Assembly (NCBI GenBank): GCA_949319355.1
Contig: CASGHA010000160.1
Span: 1-34,493 of the forward strand
DNA from: an uncultured Methanospirillaceae archaeon
GTDB lineage: Archaea > Halobacteriota > Methanomicrobia > Methanomicrobiales > Methanospirillaceae
Direction: 5' to 3'
DNA: 34,493 nt
Shown here: piece after piece, positions 1 to 11,087 of the stretch
How positions within the stretch are numbered: position 1 is the stretch's first letter
Layout of the letters: the number at the start of each line of letters is the position of its first letter
Notes under the pieces: model-generated
What the model saw: only the letters and a program-made list of their open reading frames with translations
The model's database searches: none
Told to the model about the DNA's origin: nothing
Translations under genes and position numbers: made by a program

Positions 1-1275
1 CTCTCGGCAGCAACCGGGCTTGCCATCGTCGTTGCCTTTTTACGGGGATTTACCAGGAAAAATGCGGATACAATCGGGAATTTCTGGTCCGATCTAACGA
101 GGTCGGTCCTTTATGTCCTCCTGCCGCTGGCAGTTGTCCTGACGGTTGTCCTCGTGTCACAGGGAGTTATCCAGAACTTCAACCCTTACCTCCCGGCGAC
201 AGGACTGTCTGGTGACACCCAGGTTATCCCCGGGGGTCCGGCGGCATCGCAGGTAGCCATCAAGCTCGTAGGGACCAACGGGGGCGGTTTCTTCAATACA
301 AACTCGGCACATCCGTTTGAAAACCCGACACCATTGTCAAACCTTCTGGAGGTCTTTGCACTCCTCTGTATACCTCTTGGTCTTCCGTTCGCATTCGGCA
401 GGATGACTGGGGACAGGAAACAGGGCCTGGCCCTCTTTACCGCAATGATGGTCCTTTTTGCCGCGGGACTGGGACTTGCAACCTGGATGGAAACAAGCGG
501 CAATCCTCTCCTTGAAAAGGCAGGCATTGCCGGAGGAGCAAACATGGAGGGGAAGGAGGTCAGGTTCGGTATCGTCCCGTCCGTCCTTTTTGCTGTCTCA
601 ACGACCACAACATCATCCGGTGCGGTAAATGCGATGCATGACAGCATGCTCCCCCTCACAGGTCTTCTCCTCCTTTTCAACATGCTCACTGGGGAGATCA
701 TCCTCGGAGGAGTGGGCGTCGGGCTTATCGGCATCCTGTATTATGCCATGCTCACCATGTTCCTCGTCAGCCTGATGATCGGCAGGACGCCTGAGTTCCT
801 GGGCAAGAAGCTGGAGCCGTTCGAGATGACCATGGTCTCAATCGCCGTGCTTTTACCAGGCATTCTCATCCTGCTTTTTTCTGCCTTGTGCCTGGTCATC
901 CCGGAGGGTCTTGCAGGGATTGCGAACCCCGGATCCCACGGTCTTTCTGAAATCCTGTACGCCTTTTCGTCCTGCACGGGTAACAACGGTTCGGCATTCG
1001 CCGGACTCTCAGTCAATACTCCTTTCTATAACCTCCTCCTTGCAGGGATGATGCTGACAGGCCGCTTCCTGACTATCCTGCCGGCACTCGCAATCGCAGG
1101 GTCACTTGCGGCTAAAAAAAGAGTTCCCCATTCCACCGCCTCCATTCCCTCTACAGGCCCCCTCTTCGTAGTGATGCTTATCGGGGTCATCATCATTGTA
1201 GGAGTCCTTACCTTCTTCCCAGCCCTGGTCCTTGGACCGGTCCTCGAGCACCTGGCAATGAACGGGGGTATCTGA
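1..1275 (+). CDS. kdpA: Potassium-transporting ATPase subunit A (5' end outside the window)
   Basis: Frame 1 is open from base 1. Contains KdpA-like motifs ([38 protein letters not shown]) and multiple TM segments. Its stop overlaps the kdpB start (TGATG). Confidence 0.96.
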   Translation, partial: LSAATGLAIVVAFLRGFTRKNADTIGNFWSDLTRSVLYVLLPLAVVLTVVLVSQGVIQNFNPYLPATGLSGDTQVIPGGPAASQVAIKLVGTNGGGFFNTNSAHPFENPTPLSNLLEVFALLCIPLGLPFAFGRMTGDRKQGLALFTAMMVLFAAGLGLATWMETSGNPLLEKAGIAGGANMEGKEVRFGIVPSVLFAVSTTTTSSGAVNAMHDSMLPLTGLLLLFNMLTGEIILGGVGVGLIGILYYAMLTMFLVSLMIGRTPEFLGKKLEPFEMTMVSIAVLLPGILILLFSALCLVIPEGLAGIANPGSHGLSEILYAFSSCTGNNGSAFAGLSVNTPFYNLLLAGMMLTGRFLTILPALAIAGSLAAKKRVPHSTASIPSTGPLFVVMLIGVIIIVGVLTFFPALVLGPVLEHLAMNGGI

Positions 1276-3317
1276 TGACACGGGAGCCGGCATCAGGAAT
1301 CTTCAGGAGTGGCCTGCTCCCCCAGGCAGTCCTGGGGGCGTTCACGAAGTTAAACCCTGTAAAACTCGTCAAAAACCCGGTCATGTTCATCGTTGAAATC
1401 GGATCGGTCCTGACCACGGTAATAACAATTAACGACATCTATAGCGGGGAGCCCTTCCTGTTAAACCTCCAGATTACGCTTTGGTTATGGTTCACCGTCC
1501 TTTTTGCGAACTTCGCCGAGGCTCTCGCCGAAACCAGGTCGAAAGCACAGGCCGCCTCTCTCAGGCGGGCCAGGTCAGAGGCTACGGCAAGGAGGATTAT
1601 AACCAATAACGAGACCGAGGTCGTAGCGGCCACCGAACTGGTAAAGGATGACCGCATTATCATCGGTGAAGGGGACCTCATTCCCGGGGATGGCGAGATC
1701 GAACAGGGAGTCGCCCTCATTGACGAGTCAGCCATAACCGGTGAGTCTGCCCCCGTCGTCAGGGAATCGGGCGGCGACAGAAGTGCCGTAACGGGTGGCT
1801 GCACGGTCCTTTCCGGCACGATCCGTGTCCGGGTCACGGCTAATCCCGGGGAAACATTCCTTGACAGGATGATCTCCATGGTCGAAGCGGCGACGCGGCA
1901 GAAAACCCCGAATGAGCGGGCCCTCGAGATCATTCTCGTCGGACTGACCGCCGTCTTCCTGACCGTGGTTGTTACGCTCCAGGCATATGCAGGATACATG
2001 GCGGTTGCCATCACTGTCCCTGTCCTCGTCTCGCTCCTTGTGTGCCTGATGCCGACAACGATAGGAGGCCTCCTGCCGGCTATCGGAATTTCCGGGATGG
2101 CCCGCCTGTTGCGGCACAATGTCATCGCATTGTCCGGGCGGGCGGTCGAAGCGGCGGGTGATGTCGATGTCGTCCTGCTCGATAAGACCGGGACCATAAC
2201 CCTCGGGAACCGCGTCGCAACCGAGTTCATCACGGCGCCGGGAGTTGCGGACGAAGATCTTGTAGAGACAGCAGTCCTCTCTTCCATCGCGGATGAAACA
2301 CCCGAAGGGCGAAGTATCATGACCCTCGGCAAGGAATACCTCGGGGTACGGGGAAGCGACATACGGGCCCCAGAAAAGGCGGTCTTCATACCGTTCTCGG
2401 TTGAGACCAGGATGAGCGGGATCTCCTGGGACGGCCGGGATATCAGGAAAGGGACCAGGGACGCCATCCAGAAATTTGTGACCCAGCAGGGTGGATCAGT
2501 ACCTGAAGCAGTCCAGGAAGCGGTGAACAGTATCGCCCGTGTCGGAGGAACACCACTGGTGGTCGCCGACGGCCCGCAGGTCCTCGGGGTCATCAGGTTA
2601 AAGGACGTGCTCAAGCAGGACATCAGGGACAGGCTTCACCTCCTCCGGAAAATGGGTATCACCTCGGTTATGGTCACCGGGGATAATCCCCAGACGGCCG
2701 CTGCAATTGCAGGAGAGGCAGGGATAGATGAATTCGTTGCCGAAGCGCGGCCTGAAACCAAACTCGAGACGATCCGGGCATACCAGCAGGACGGTCACCT
2801 GGTCGCCATGATCGGTGATGGCACCAACGATGCCCCTGCCCTGGCCCAGGCTGATGTCGCGGTCGCCATGAATGCCGGGACCGAGGTCGCCCGGGAAGCC
2901 GCCAACATGGTCGATCTCGACTCGAACCCGACAAAGCTGCTTGATATCGTCGAAATAGGGAAACAGATCCTGATCACCCGTGGATCTCTTACAACCTTTT
3001 CGATAGCCAATGATGTTGCAAAATATTTTGCCATCCTGCCTGCATTATTTGCAGCAGCATACCCGTCACTCGGGCTTTTGAATATTATGCACCTCGCGAC
3101 TCCGGAGAGCGCCGTACTGTCCGCCGTCATCTTTAACGCACTCATTATACCCTGCCTGATCCCGCTTTCTCTCCGGGGAGTCCGCTACAGACCCGAGTCA
3201 ACAGAAGACCTCCTCAGGAGAAACATCCTCATCTTCGGGCTCGGGGGTTTGCTCCTGCCATTCATCGGAATCAAGGTCATCGACTGGGTCCTGGTGGTGA
3301 GCCATGCAGCAGCATAA
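1275..3317 (+). CDS. kdpB: Potassium-transporting P-type ATPase subunit B
   Basis: P-type ATPase motifs [30 protein letters not shown] and TGES; located between kdpA and kdpC. Confidence 0.98.
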   Translation: MTREPASGIFRSGLLPQAVLGAFTKLNPVKLVKNPVMFIVEIGSVLTTVITINDIYSGEPFLLNLQITLWLWFTVLFANFAEALAETRSKAQAASLRRARSEATARRIITNNETEVVAATELVKDDRIIIGEGDLIPGDGEIEQGVALIDESAITGESAPVVRESGGDRSAVTGGCTVLSGTIRVRVTANPGETFLDRMISMVEAATRQKTPNERALEIILVGLTAVFLTVVVTLQAYAGYMAVAITVPVLVSLLVCLMPTTIGGLLPAIGISGMARLLRHNVIALSGRAVEAAGDVDVVLLDKTGTITLGNRVATEFITAPGVADEDLVETAVLSSIADETPEGRSIMTLGKEYLGVRGSDIRAPEKAVFIPFSVETRMSGISWDGRDIRKGTRDAIQKFVTQQGGSVPEAVQEAVNSIARVGGTPLVVADGPQVLGVIRLKDVLKQDIRDRLHLLRKMGITSVMVTGDNPQTAAAIAGEAGIDEFVAEARPETKLETIRAYQQDGHLVAMIGDGTNDAPALAQADVAVAMNAGTEVAREAANMVDLDSNPTKLLDIVEIGKQILITRGSLTTFSIANDVAKYFAILPALFAAAYPSLGLLNIMHLATPESAVLSAVIFNALIIPCLIPLSLRGVRYRPESTEDLLRRNILIFGLGGLLLPFIGIKVIDWVLVVSHAAA

Positions 3318-3900
3318 GGATATCCTGGCAACCGCGGTTAAATCAATCCTGGTTATCCTGGCCTTCACATTCATCACCGGGATCGTCTATCCTCTCGTGA
3401 TGACCGGGATCTCCCAGGTGGCATTTCCAGAACAGGCGAACGGGGAAATCGTTACCGTTCATGGCAGTGTCGCCGGCTCCAGGCTGATCGGCCAGGATTT
3501 TAACGCACCGGGCTTCTTTCACAGCAGGCCATCAGCGGTCCAGTATGCCGCAAATGGTTCCGGGGCGAGTAATTACGGCCCCGTCAACCCGGTGTATCTT
3601 AACGAAGTAAGGAAACGGGTTTCTGCATTCAGGTCACGGAACGGGCTTTCGGACGATACTGCTCTTCCGGCAGATATCGTCCTTGCGTCCGGAAGCGGCC
3701 TGGATCCCCATATCAGCCTGGAGGCTGCCCTCCTCCAGGTCCCAAGGGTTGCATCTGAGCAAGGTCTGGAGGAGGGAGCGGTGAGGGACCTGGTACTGGC
3801 CCACAATGAAAAACCATTCATCGGTATACCTTCGCAGGACCGGGTTAATGTACTTGAAGTGAACACCGCATTAATCAAAATGGTTTCATCAAAACGATGA
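3304..3900 (+). CDS. kdpC: Potassium-transporting ATPase subunit C
   Basis: Single N-terminal TM, then KdpC-like [21 protein letters not shown] and [22 protein letters not shown]; overlaps kdpB. Confidence 0.96.
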   Translation: MQQHKDILATAVKSILVILAFTFITGIVYPLVMTGISQVAFPEQANGEIVTVHGSVAGSRLIGQDFNAPGFFHSRPSAVQYAANGSGASNYGPVNPVYLNEVRKRVSAFRSRNGLSDDTALPADIVLASGSGLDPHISLEAALLQVPRVASEQGLEEGAVRDLVLAHNEKPFIGIPSQDRVNVLEVNTALIKMVSSKR

Positions 3901-5942
3901 CCCGCGACGACAACCGCCCTGATCCGGATGCTCTCCTCAGACGTGTTACCGGCGGGAACGGAAACAAAACACAAAAAGGGTCATTCAAGATATTCCTCGG
4001 GTACGCAGCAGGGGTCGGCAAGACCTACACCATGCTCGAGGAGGCGCGGGCGCTTAAGAAAGAGGGAAATGACATCATCATCGGAATAGTCGAGACACAC
4101 GGTCGTGCCGAAACTGAGGCCCTCATCGAAGGTTTTCCGGTAATCGAACCAGTCTTGTGCCAGATAGGTGATGTTACCGTGAAAGAACTGGACCTTGACA
4201 CCATCCTTTCACGCCGGCCGGAAATCGTCCTCGTGGACGAACTCGCCCATACCAATGCACCCTGCTCACGACACACCAAGCGGTACCAGGACGTGGAGGA
4301 ACTCATCGAAGCCGGAATTTCGGTTTTTTCGACCCTCAACATTCAGCACATCGAGAGTTTAAACGACGCGGTGGCGGAAATCACAAAGATAAGGGTTGAA
4401 GAAACCATCCCTGACAGGGTCGTGGAGATGGCCGATGATATCGAGCTTATCGATATTCCTCCGGAAACCCTGCTCGAACGACTCAGGGAGGGAAAGGTCT
4501 ACATCCCGAAAAAAGCAGAACAGGCTATCCGACGCTTTTTCCAGAAAGGGCACCTCATGGGCCTGCGGGAACTCTCACTCAGGTATACGGCACACAAGGT
4601 GGACAGCGAGATGCGGACATACATGTCCACGCATGCCATAGTCGGGCCCTGGCCTGCAGGTACCCGTCTCCTGGTCTGTGTGAGCCCGAGTCCGCTCTCC
4701 GTTCATGCCATCAGGGCCGCACGGCAGCTCGCCGACGACCTTGACGCGGCATGGTTTGCGGTATATGTCGAACCCCAGCGACACCTTGTATCACCAATGG
4801 AACGGGAACAACTTACCAGGAACCTCAAACTGGCTGAAGAACTGGGAAGCGAGGTTAAGGTCATCAGCGGGCCCGACATCGTGGACGAGATCATCAGGTT
4901 TGCACGGGATAACAATATATCGCTTATTGTCGCCGGTTCTCCAAGAAGACCTGCCTGGCAGGAGGTTTTCCGGGGCCCCCTGGTCTATGACCTCGTGAGA
5001 AAGAGCGGGACCATCGATGTCGTGGTAGTCGGCAGCCCTCTTGAAACATCGAAAAAGACGCCCGTTTCCATTAAAAACCTGGATATCGGCCTGCAGACCG
5101 TAACCGGTCCGGTCGTGCTGACCATAATAACGACCCTGATCCTCTGGTTCGCCCAGTCAAAACTTGAGTTCCTCAATGTTGCCATGCTCTTCCTCGTTCC
5201 CGTCCTTCTCGCATCCATCCTCTGGGGAAGAACGGCAGGGATTATTACGACCGTATGTGCCGTTGCCACCCTCGACTTTTTTTTTGTCAAACCGACCCTT
5301 TCATTTGCCGTCGAGGACCTCCGGTATATCCCGAGTTTCCTTGTTTTCCTTTTCGTCGCCCTGTCTACAAGCATGCTCGCCGATGCGCTTAGAAGACAGT
5401 CGGTGGTGACACGGCAGCGCGACCGGTTCATCTCGGCGATATTCAGCTTCACGACCATGCTTCTCTCACCTCCTGACCCCGGGGACTCCCCGGCCAGACT
5501 TGATTCGGTCCTGATACAGGCGGCAGAAAAGATTCACGATGTTTTTGAATGTGAAGTAGTCATCCTCCTTCCCGGGAACGGTTCACTCCGGTCACGTGTA
5601 ATGGTGGGGTCAAAGACACCTCCTGACGAAAAAGAACTGGGAGTGGCATCATGGGTCTTTTCCCACAACACCGCAGCGGGAAAGGGAACTGATACGTTCG
5701 CTACGGCCCGGTGGGCATATATCCCTATAAAAACCCATAACGGGGTCCTTGGTGTCCTGGGGTTTCGTTCCGAGAAACCCGACCAGATCCTGGCACCCGA
5801 CAAACGTCAAATCCTTGCCGCCTTCACCAACGTGCTCGCAATAGCTCTGGAAGGGATGGGGATCCAGCCACAGCAACTATCCCCGGTCGACCATCCTGCA
5901 TACGGGCGGGACCTCCCGAAAAAAAACGAAACAGGGTCCTGA
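3897..5942 (+). CDS. kdpD: KdpD-like osmosensor protein without a kinase module (KdpD N-terminal + USP-like + 4-TM DUF4118-like + GAF-like)
   Basis: Walker A FLGYAAGVGKTYTMLEEA; VDELAHTNAPCSRHTKRYQDVEELI typical of KdpD; TM cluster; the protein ends after a GAF-like region with no HisKA or HATPase motif. ATGA overlap with kdpC. Confidence 0.9.
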   Translation: MTRDDNRPDPDALLRRVTGGNGNKTQKGSFKIFLGYAAGVGKTYTMLEEARALKKEGNDIIIGIVETHGRAETEALIEGFPVIEPVLCQIGDVTVKELDLDTILSRRPEIVLVDELAHTNAPCSRHTKRYQDVEELIEAGISVFSTLNIQHIESLNDAVAEITKIRVEETIPDRVVEMADDIELIDIPPETLLERLREGKVYIPKKAEQAIRRFFQKGHLMGLRELSLRYTAHKVDSEMRTYMSTHAIVGPWPAGTRLLVCVSPSPLSVHAIRAARQLADDLDAAWFAVYVEPQRHLVSPMEREQLTRNLKLAEELGSEVKVISGPDIVDEIIRFARDNNISLIVAGSPRRPAWQEVFRGPLVYDLVRKSGTIDVVVVGSPLETSKKTPVSIKNLDIGLQTVTGPVVLTIITTLILWFAQSKLEFLNVAMLFLVPVLLASILWGRTAGIITTVCAVATLDFFFVKPTLSFAVEDLRYIPSFLVFLFVALSTSMLADALRRQSVVTRQRDRFISAIFSFTTMLLSPPDPGDSPARLDSVLIQAAEKIHDVFECEVVILLPGNGSLRSRVMVGSKTPPDEKELGVASWVFSHNTAAGKGTDTFATARWAYIPIKTHNGVLGVLGFRSEKPDQILAPDKRQILAAFTNVLAIALEGMGIQPQQLSPVDHPAYGRDLPKKNETGS

Positions 5943-5962
5943 AAAAGATAATTTTCCGGGGT

Positions 5963-6610
5963 TTACACCCCTATCGCTGCGATGTCGCCAGGTCCGGAGA
6001 GGTAGAGCCAGTAGCCTTTCATCGGTTCCATCAGGCGGGAGTCCGAGAACTCGCCGCTTCCACCGTTCACGATGGCGATGTCATACTGCTGGGTGGTCGC
6101 GTTGAAGCCGACGGCGTTCACCCAGACAGGCTGGACCGAGAAGAGAGTGTCACGTGCCGTGGCAGGGGTCATTCCGGTGAACCCGACGGTGTTCCATCCC
6201 TTGTATCCCTTCTTCACCGGGGGTATCTGGAGCGGGTCACAGGCATAGATGAGGGGGACTGATGCCGCAGCCCTTGAGTATATGAAGATACCGTCGAGCT
6301 GCCTCACGGGGGTATCGGGGAGGAGGACCGACCAGGTCCCGGAGGCCCCGTCAAAGAGCCATGCGGAACGGCCGACCGTATCCACGGTGGAAAAAATGGT
6401 GCCGCTGTCATGTCCCTCCGCCAGCTTTTTCGGCACCGAGACCAGGTTCCACCCGGGCCTGAGGGGGATCTCCCCGGAACATACATCGGCAGCCGTAACC
6501 GCAAGGGGTATGAGGGCAAGGCTTGCGAAGAGTGCGAGCAGGACAAGTGCCGGCCCCCGTTGCCCCGCACCGTTCCGGATTCTCGTTGTCATGGAGAGAG
6601 ATGACGGCAT
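5963..6610 (-). CDS. Secreted protein with repeated 'GWN(L/T)V' motifs, surface-associated hypothetical
   Basis: N-terminal hydrophobic signal segment (GPALVLLALFASLALIPLAVTAADVC); two repeats, RPGWNLVSVPKKL and YKGWNTVGFTG. Confidence 0.7.
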   Translation of the reverse strand: MPSSLSMTTRIRNGAGQRGPALVLLALFASLALIPLAVTAADVCSGEIPLRPGWNLVSVPKKLAEGHDSGTIFSTVDTVGRSAWLFDGASGTWSVLLPDTPVRQLDGIFIYSRAAASVPLIYACDPLQIPPVKKGYKGWNTVGFTGMTPATARDTLFSVQPVWVNAVGFNATTQQYDIAIVNGGSGEFSDSRLMEPMKGYWLYLSGPGDIAAIGV

Positions 6611-6656
6611 ACCGGTATTTAAGCATATTGGGACTGGAGGGCCTCAACACGACGTT

Positions 6657-7445
6657 TCAGACCACGAGGCGCCTCCTCATCAGCTTAAGCGCCACGAGGT
6701 AGAAGACGAGCCCGGCAGCGAGCACCCAGGCGAGGTGCCAGAGGCCGTCGATGGAGAATGCCTGGAGCGTGCACATCCTCGCCAGGATGACGACATGGGT
6801 CAGGGGGAGGACCGCGTACGCGATGTACTGGATGGCGGCCGGCAGGAGGTCGAGGGGAAAGAATGTCCCTGAGAAGAGGAACATGGGGGTGATGAAGAGA
6901 AATGCCGGGTAGTTGAGGGTTTCGATATCAGGGGTGAGCGAGGTGAAGCACATGCCGATGGACGCAAACATGAACCCTGCGATGAACGAGAGAGGGATGA
7001 GGAGGAGGGCTCCGGGGAGGGTAACCACTGAGAACAGGGCGAGGACCGGGAGCATGAGCGAGCAGTAGAGGAGCCCCCGTGTCGCTCCCCAGAGGATCTC
7101 GCCGGTGACGACCTCCTCGATGGTGACCGGTGTCGAGATGATCGCCTCGAAGGTCTTCTGGTAGTACATCCTCACGAAACTCGCGTACGTGCACTCGAAG
7201 AAGGAGGCGTTCATGACCGAGACCGCGACGATCGCCGGTGCCACGAAATCCGGGTACGGGATGCCGTCCATGACCGGGATGAAGGCGCCGACACCGAAGC
7301 CGAGTGCAAGGAGGTAGAGGACCGGCTCGAGAAACGGGGGGATGAAGTTGACCCTCCATACGCGGATGAACACGGTCAGGTTCCTCTGCCACACCCTCCA
7401 GGCCAGGTGTGATACCGGTGGCACGATGGCTGATGCATAACGCAT
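6657..7445 (-). CDS. ABC-2 type transporter permease (NodJ-like)
   Basis: Six-TM pattern; motifs FFECTYASFVRMYYQKTFEAIISTPVTIEEVVTGEILWG and LFLFSGTFFPLDLLP typical of ABC-2/NodJ permeases. Confidence 0.9.
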   Translation of the reverse strand: MRYASAIVPPVSHLAWRVWQRNLTVFIRVWRVNFIPPFLEPVLYLLALGFGVGAFIPVMDGIPYPDFVAPAIVAVSVMNASFFECTYASFVRMYYQKTFEAIISTPVTIEEVVTGEILWGATRGLLYCSLMLPVLALFSVVTLPGALLLIPLSFIAGFMFASIGMCFTSLTPDIETLNYPAFLFITPMFLFSGTFFPLDLLPAAIQYIAYAVLPLTHVVILARMCTLQAFSIDGLWHLAWVLAAGLVFYLVALKLMRRRLVV

Positions 7446-7553
7446 GCAGGGACTCCTCCTGCTTGTTGGTTAACCCTGATCCGTTAAGGCTGTATGGAAC
7501 CCGCACCAGCGTATCCGTGGAAGCAGCCGGGCGGCAGCCGACGGACCAGCGGC

Positions 7554-7577
7554 AAATAGCTATTTACACCCGGGTGT
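7554..7577. promoter_or_regulatory. Two abutting perfect 12-bp palindromes upstream of the first sensor kinase
   Basis: AAATAGCTATTT (7554-7565) followed directly by ACACCCGGGTGT (7566-7577); both are their own reverse complement. Confidence 0.5.
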
Positions 7578-7592
7578 CGAGAACACTTCATT

Positions 7593-9941
7593 GTGAGGGC
7601 GACCCACGGGGTGCTGACCGGCATGGACGGACATGGACCGGAGGGGACACGGGGGCGCGGGAAGACCTGGCCCTTTTCCTGGTATGTAACCATTGTCATC
7701 ATCGTGGTCGTCATCATCGTCGTTTCAGGGATGTCCCTCTCCAGTTACCTCATCACCAGGCAGGAGTTCGAACGCACGCAGGAGGTGATGCGGGCCCAGA
7801 CAGAGAGCCACATCACCGAGTCGATACTCCTCATGGAGGCGGGCCTGAACCTGTACGACGATACCTACAACAACCGGATGAAGCACGCCTTCGAGCCTTT
7901 TTTAACAGAATATAACATGTCTGGCGGCGACCCGGCCAAAATGGACCTCGAAAAACTCAAGGTGGCAACCGACAACGAGTTCGAGCTCTATGTCATCGAT
8001 GACCGGGGCGTCATCATCGCGACGACCTTCGCCCCGGAAAAGGGCCTTGACTTCAGGCAGTATGCCCCGTATTTCGTGGATTACCTCGATAAAATACGCA
8101 AAGAAGGCGGTTTTCACCCGGACAGGGTCGTCAAGGATTTTGCGACCGGCCAGACAAAAAAATTCGCGTACATGGCCACCCCGGACCACCAGTACATCCT
8201 TGAACTCGGGCTATCCAGGGAAGTATACCTCCCCGAACGGTCCCAGTTCGCAAGACCAGTACCACAGGTGATTGCAGATTTAAAGCACCAGAACCCATAT
8301 ATTGCGAATATTTCCCTGTTCGACTCGACCCTGAAACGCCAGACCGAGACCGGCTCAGTAAAAGTCCCAAACGGCACCCTGAAGGACCGGATCAGGGGGA
8401 TCTTCAGCGAAAAGAAGAAAGTCACCATTTTTGAGCCTGAAAACGGCACCACCCGCTCATACATCTACATCAATACCTCCGCCCCGCAGTATGGCAGCGA
8501 TACGAGCAGGGTCGCCGAGATCGTCTACGATGACAGCCTTGCCGCAGGGGACCTCTCAAAGCTCGTCTATTCCAACCTCGCGATCGGACTGATCGTGGGG
8601 ATCATCGGCATAGCCGGAGGACTGCTCGGTGCCCAGGCCCTGACCCGGCCGATCCGGCTGATGGTGAAGGACGTCGACGAAATAACGGCAGGCAACCTGG
8701 AGCACCAGGTCAGGCCACCGCTGGGATGGGAACTCAAGGTGCTCTCGCACCGGATCAACGGCATGGTGGTGACATTACGCCGGTCGATCAGCGACCTCAC
8801 CGTCTCGCAGAAGGCCCTCGGGGAAAGCCGGGAACTCTACCGGGTTGTAGTGGAGACGCAGTCCGAATTCATTGCCCGTCTTACAGTAAACGGGACGATA
8901 ACATTTGCAAATGAGGCATACCTGCGGTTTTTCGGCGTGAGCAAGGAGGACCTCGCGGGCAGGGAGTTTGCCGGGGCGGTCGATCCCGATGACCGTGTGC
9001 GGCTCGCGTCCCATATTGCCACCCTTACGAGGGCCCGTCCGACCGCTTCCATCGAGTACCGGGTTGCTGCCGCCGGGGGAGCGGTCAGGTGGATATCCCG
9101 GACCGACACCGCACTTTTCACCACACCAGGAGAACTATCAGGGTACCTCTCGGTCGGGAGGGACGTAACCGACAGGGTCGAAGCCAGGCGGGAACTGGTC
9201 CGTGCCAATGAGGAACTGGAGTCACGGGTGCTGGAACGGACCAGGGAGCTTGAACACTACAACCGTGAGCTCACGTCCTTCAGCTACACGGTTTCCCACG
9301 ACCTCCGGGCGCCGCTCCGGGCAATTGACGGATTTTCACGGATACTCGAGCAGGACTACAAGGCCAACCTCCCTGACGAGGCTGTCGGCTACATCCACAG
9401 GGTCAGGGAAAACGCGAGGAACATGTCGAACCTGATCGATGACCTCCTCGAGCTGTCCAGGACCGGACGACGTGTCATTGAGAAGGTTGATGTCGATATC
9501 GCCCGTGTCGTTGAGGAGTGCATCGACGACCTTGCACCTGCGATGAAGGGCAGGTCCGTTACGATTACGACAGGAGAACTGCCTCCCTGCCGGGCTGACC
9601 CGGTGCTGGTCAGGCAGGTCTTTGTCAACCTCATATCAAACGCCATCAAGTACAGCAAGCCACGCGAAAACGCGGAGGTCCGGATTGGGTCCTCTCAGGA
9701 AGAGGGAAGGACCGTATACCACGTGAAGGACAATGGCATCGGCTTTGACATGGCCTACAAGGACAAGATCTTCGGCGTCTTCGAGCGTCTCCACCGGGCT
9801 GATGAGTACGAAGGGACCGGGGTCGGCCTTGCCATCGTGAAGCAGATCATCGAACGCCACGGTGGAAGGATCTGGGTGGAAGCGAGCCCTGGAAACGGTG
9901 CGGCATTCTATTTCACATTCGGACAGAACACAGGCCCGTGA
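7593..9941 (+). CDS. Membrane sensor histidine kinase (extracytoplasmic sensor, HAMP-like, PAS, HisKA, HATPase_c); start may be ATG 7623
   Basis: Two TM segments flank an extracytoplasmic region; PAS region; H-box FSYTVSHDLRAPLRAIDGFSRIL; N/G boxes NLISNAIKYS, DNGIGFDMAYKDKIFGVFERL and GTGVGLAIVKQIIERHGG. Confidence 0.95.
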   Translation: MRATHGVLTGMDGHGPEGTRGRGKTWPFSWYVTIVIIVVVIIVVSGMSLSSYLITRQEFERTQEVMRAQTESHITESILLMEAGLNLYDDTYNNRMKHAFEPFLTEYNMSGGDPAKMDLEKLKVATDNEFELYVIDDRGVIIATTFAPEKGLDFRQYAPYFVDYLDKIRKEGGFHPDRVVKDFATGQTKKFAYMATPDHQYILELGLSREVYLPERSQFARPVPQVIADLKHQNPYIANISLFDSTLKRQTETGSVKVPNGTLKDRIRGIFSEKKKVTIFEPENGTTRSYIYINTSAPQYGSDTSRVAEIVYDDSLAAGDLSKLVYSNLAIGLIVGIIGIAGGLLGAQALTRPIRLMVKDVDEITAGNLEHQVRPPLGWELKVLSHRINGMVVTLRRSISDLTVSQKALGESRELYRVVVETQSEFIARLTVNGTITFANEAYLRFFGVSKEDLAGREFAGAVDPDDRVRLASHIATLTRARPTASIEYRVAAAGGAVRWISRTDTALFTTPGELSGYLSVGRDVTDRVEARRELVRANEELESRVLERTRELEHYNRELTSFSYTVSHDLRAPLRAIDGFSRILEQDYKANLPDEAVGYIHRVRENARNMSNLIDDLLELSRTGRRVIEKVDVDIARVVEECIDDLAPAMKGRSVTITTGELPPCRADPVLVRQVFVNLISNAIKYSKPRENAEVRIGSSQEEGRTVYHVKDNGIGFDMAYKDKIFGVFERLHRADEYEGTGVGLAIVKQIIERHGGRIWVEASPGNGAAFYFTFGQNTGP

Positions 9942-10901
9942 TCATTCCCGCAGGGGCCGGCCGGTGAGGTGCAGGAACACGTCCTCGAGGCTGGCAGGCC
10001 GCACGGTGACCGTCGTCCCGGGACACCCCTCAAGGATCGCGTCGGTGTCCTCCTTCACCCGGGTGGAATAGACCCTGATAGTATCACCCATGACCTCGAA
10101 GCGGGCGCCCAGCCCGGCCGTGCAGGCCCGGGCCTCCGGGGTATCGGCGATCTCCACGACTGACTTCCCGATAATCCTTCCGATGAGCTCACCGGGAGGC
10201 CCTTCGATAAGGATCCTGCCATGGTCCATGATGACGAGCCGGTCACAGAGCCGTTCAGCCTCCTCCATGTAATGGGTCGTGATGATGATGGTGATGCCCT
10301 TGGCCCTGAGGGTCCGGAGGGTGTCCCAGATGAGGTGCCGTGCCTGGGGGTCAAGGCCCGTCGTCGGCTCGTCCAGGATGAGGAGGTCGGGGTTATTGAC
10401 AAGGGCACGGGCAAGGATGAGGCGCCGTTTCATCCCGCCTGAAAGCTTCTCGATGATGACGTCCTGTTTTGAATCGAGCTTCAGGAAGCGGAGGAGATCG
10501 AGAGAACGCTGCACAGCCTCCTCCCTCGGAATGTCATAGTACCCCGCATACGTGACAAGGTTGTCAAGCGATGAGAACTCAGGGTCGAGGTTGTTGTCCT
10601 GCGGGACGACCCCGATGCGGCGCTTGATGAGCCGTGCGTCTGGTCTCGGGTCCATCCCGAAGAGCTCCAGTGTGCCACCGTCGCGCGGGGAGACACACTG
10701 TACCATACGCATTGTCGTCGTCTTGCCTGCCCCGTTCGGCCCCAGGAAACCGAATATCTCTCCTTTCAGGACCCGGAACGATATGGAGTCGACTGCTGTC
10801 AGCTCACCGAACCTCTTCAGAAGTCCCTCTGCAGTGACTACCGGTCCACCGGCCTCGCCCGGCCCCATGCCGGTCCCACCTCCACCCATGAGATGTTCCA
10901 C
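9942..10901 (-). CDS. ABC transporter ATP-binding protein (NodI/daunorubicin-resistance type)
   Basis: Walker A GPNGAGKTTT, signature LSGGMKRRLILARAL, Walker B LLILDEPTTGLDPQARH. Confidence 0.96.
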   Translation of the reverse strand: MEHLMGGGGTGMGPGEAGGPVVTAEGLLKRFGELTAVDSISFRVLKGEIFGFLGPNGAGKTTTMRMVQCVSPRDGGTLELFGMDPRPDARLIKRRIGVVPQDNNLDPEFSSLDNLVTYAGYYDIPREEAVQRSLDLLRFLKLDSKQDVIIEKLSGGMKRRLILARALVNNPDLLILDEPTTGLDPQARHLIWDTLRTLRAKGITIIITTHYMEEAERLCDRLVIMDHGRILIEGPPGELIGRIIGKSVVEIADTPEARACTAGLGARFEVMGDTIRVYSTRVKEDTDAILEGCPGTTVTVRPASLEDVFLHLTGRPLRE

Positions 10902-11087
10902 CTGTGACAGTCAGCTCCAGCCATTGAGGGAGTTGGTGCCATGAACTCATGAATCAATCCTTTCTTCCTGTTCAGGGATAGCAGCAGCCGTACACCCTGC
11001 CAGGCGGTCATTCATAAGGGTCTCTCCTTCGCCCGGTCCAGGACCAGCGGGACTGGGAAACCGGCAGCTCTCCCCACAAGAGGAGCA

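Noticed and set aside
1439-2623. 394-aa antisense ORF across kdpB
   Set aside because: Shadow ORF from high-GC codon bias opposite a clearly identified kdpB; no recognisable motifs.
6249-6872. 207-aa plus-strand ORF
   Set aside because: Opposite the secreted protein and the ABC permease; composition typical of antisense frames.
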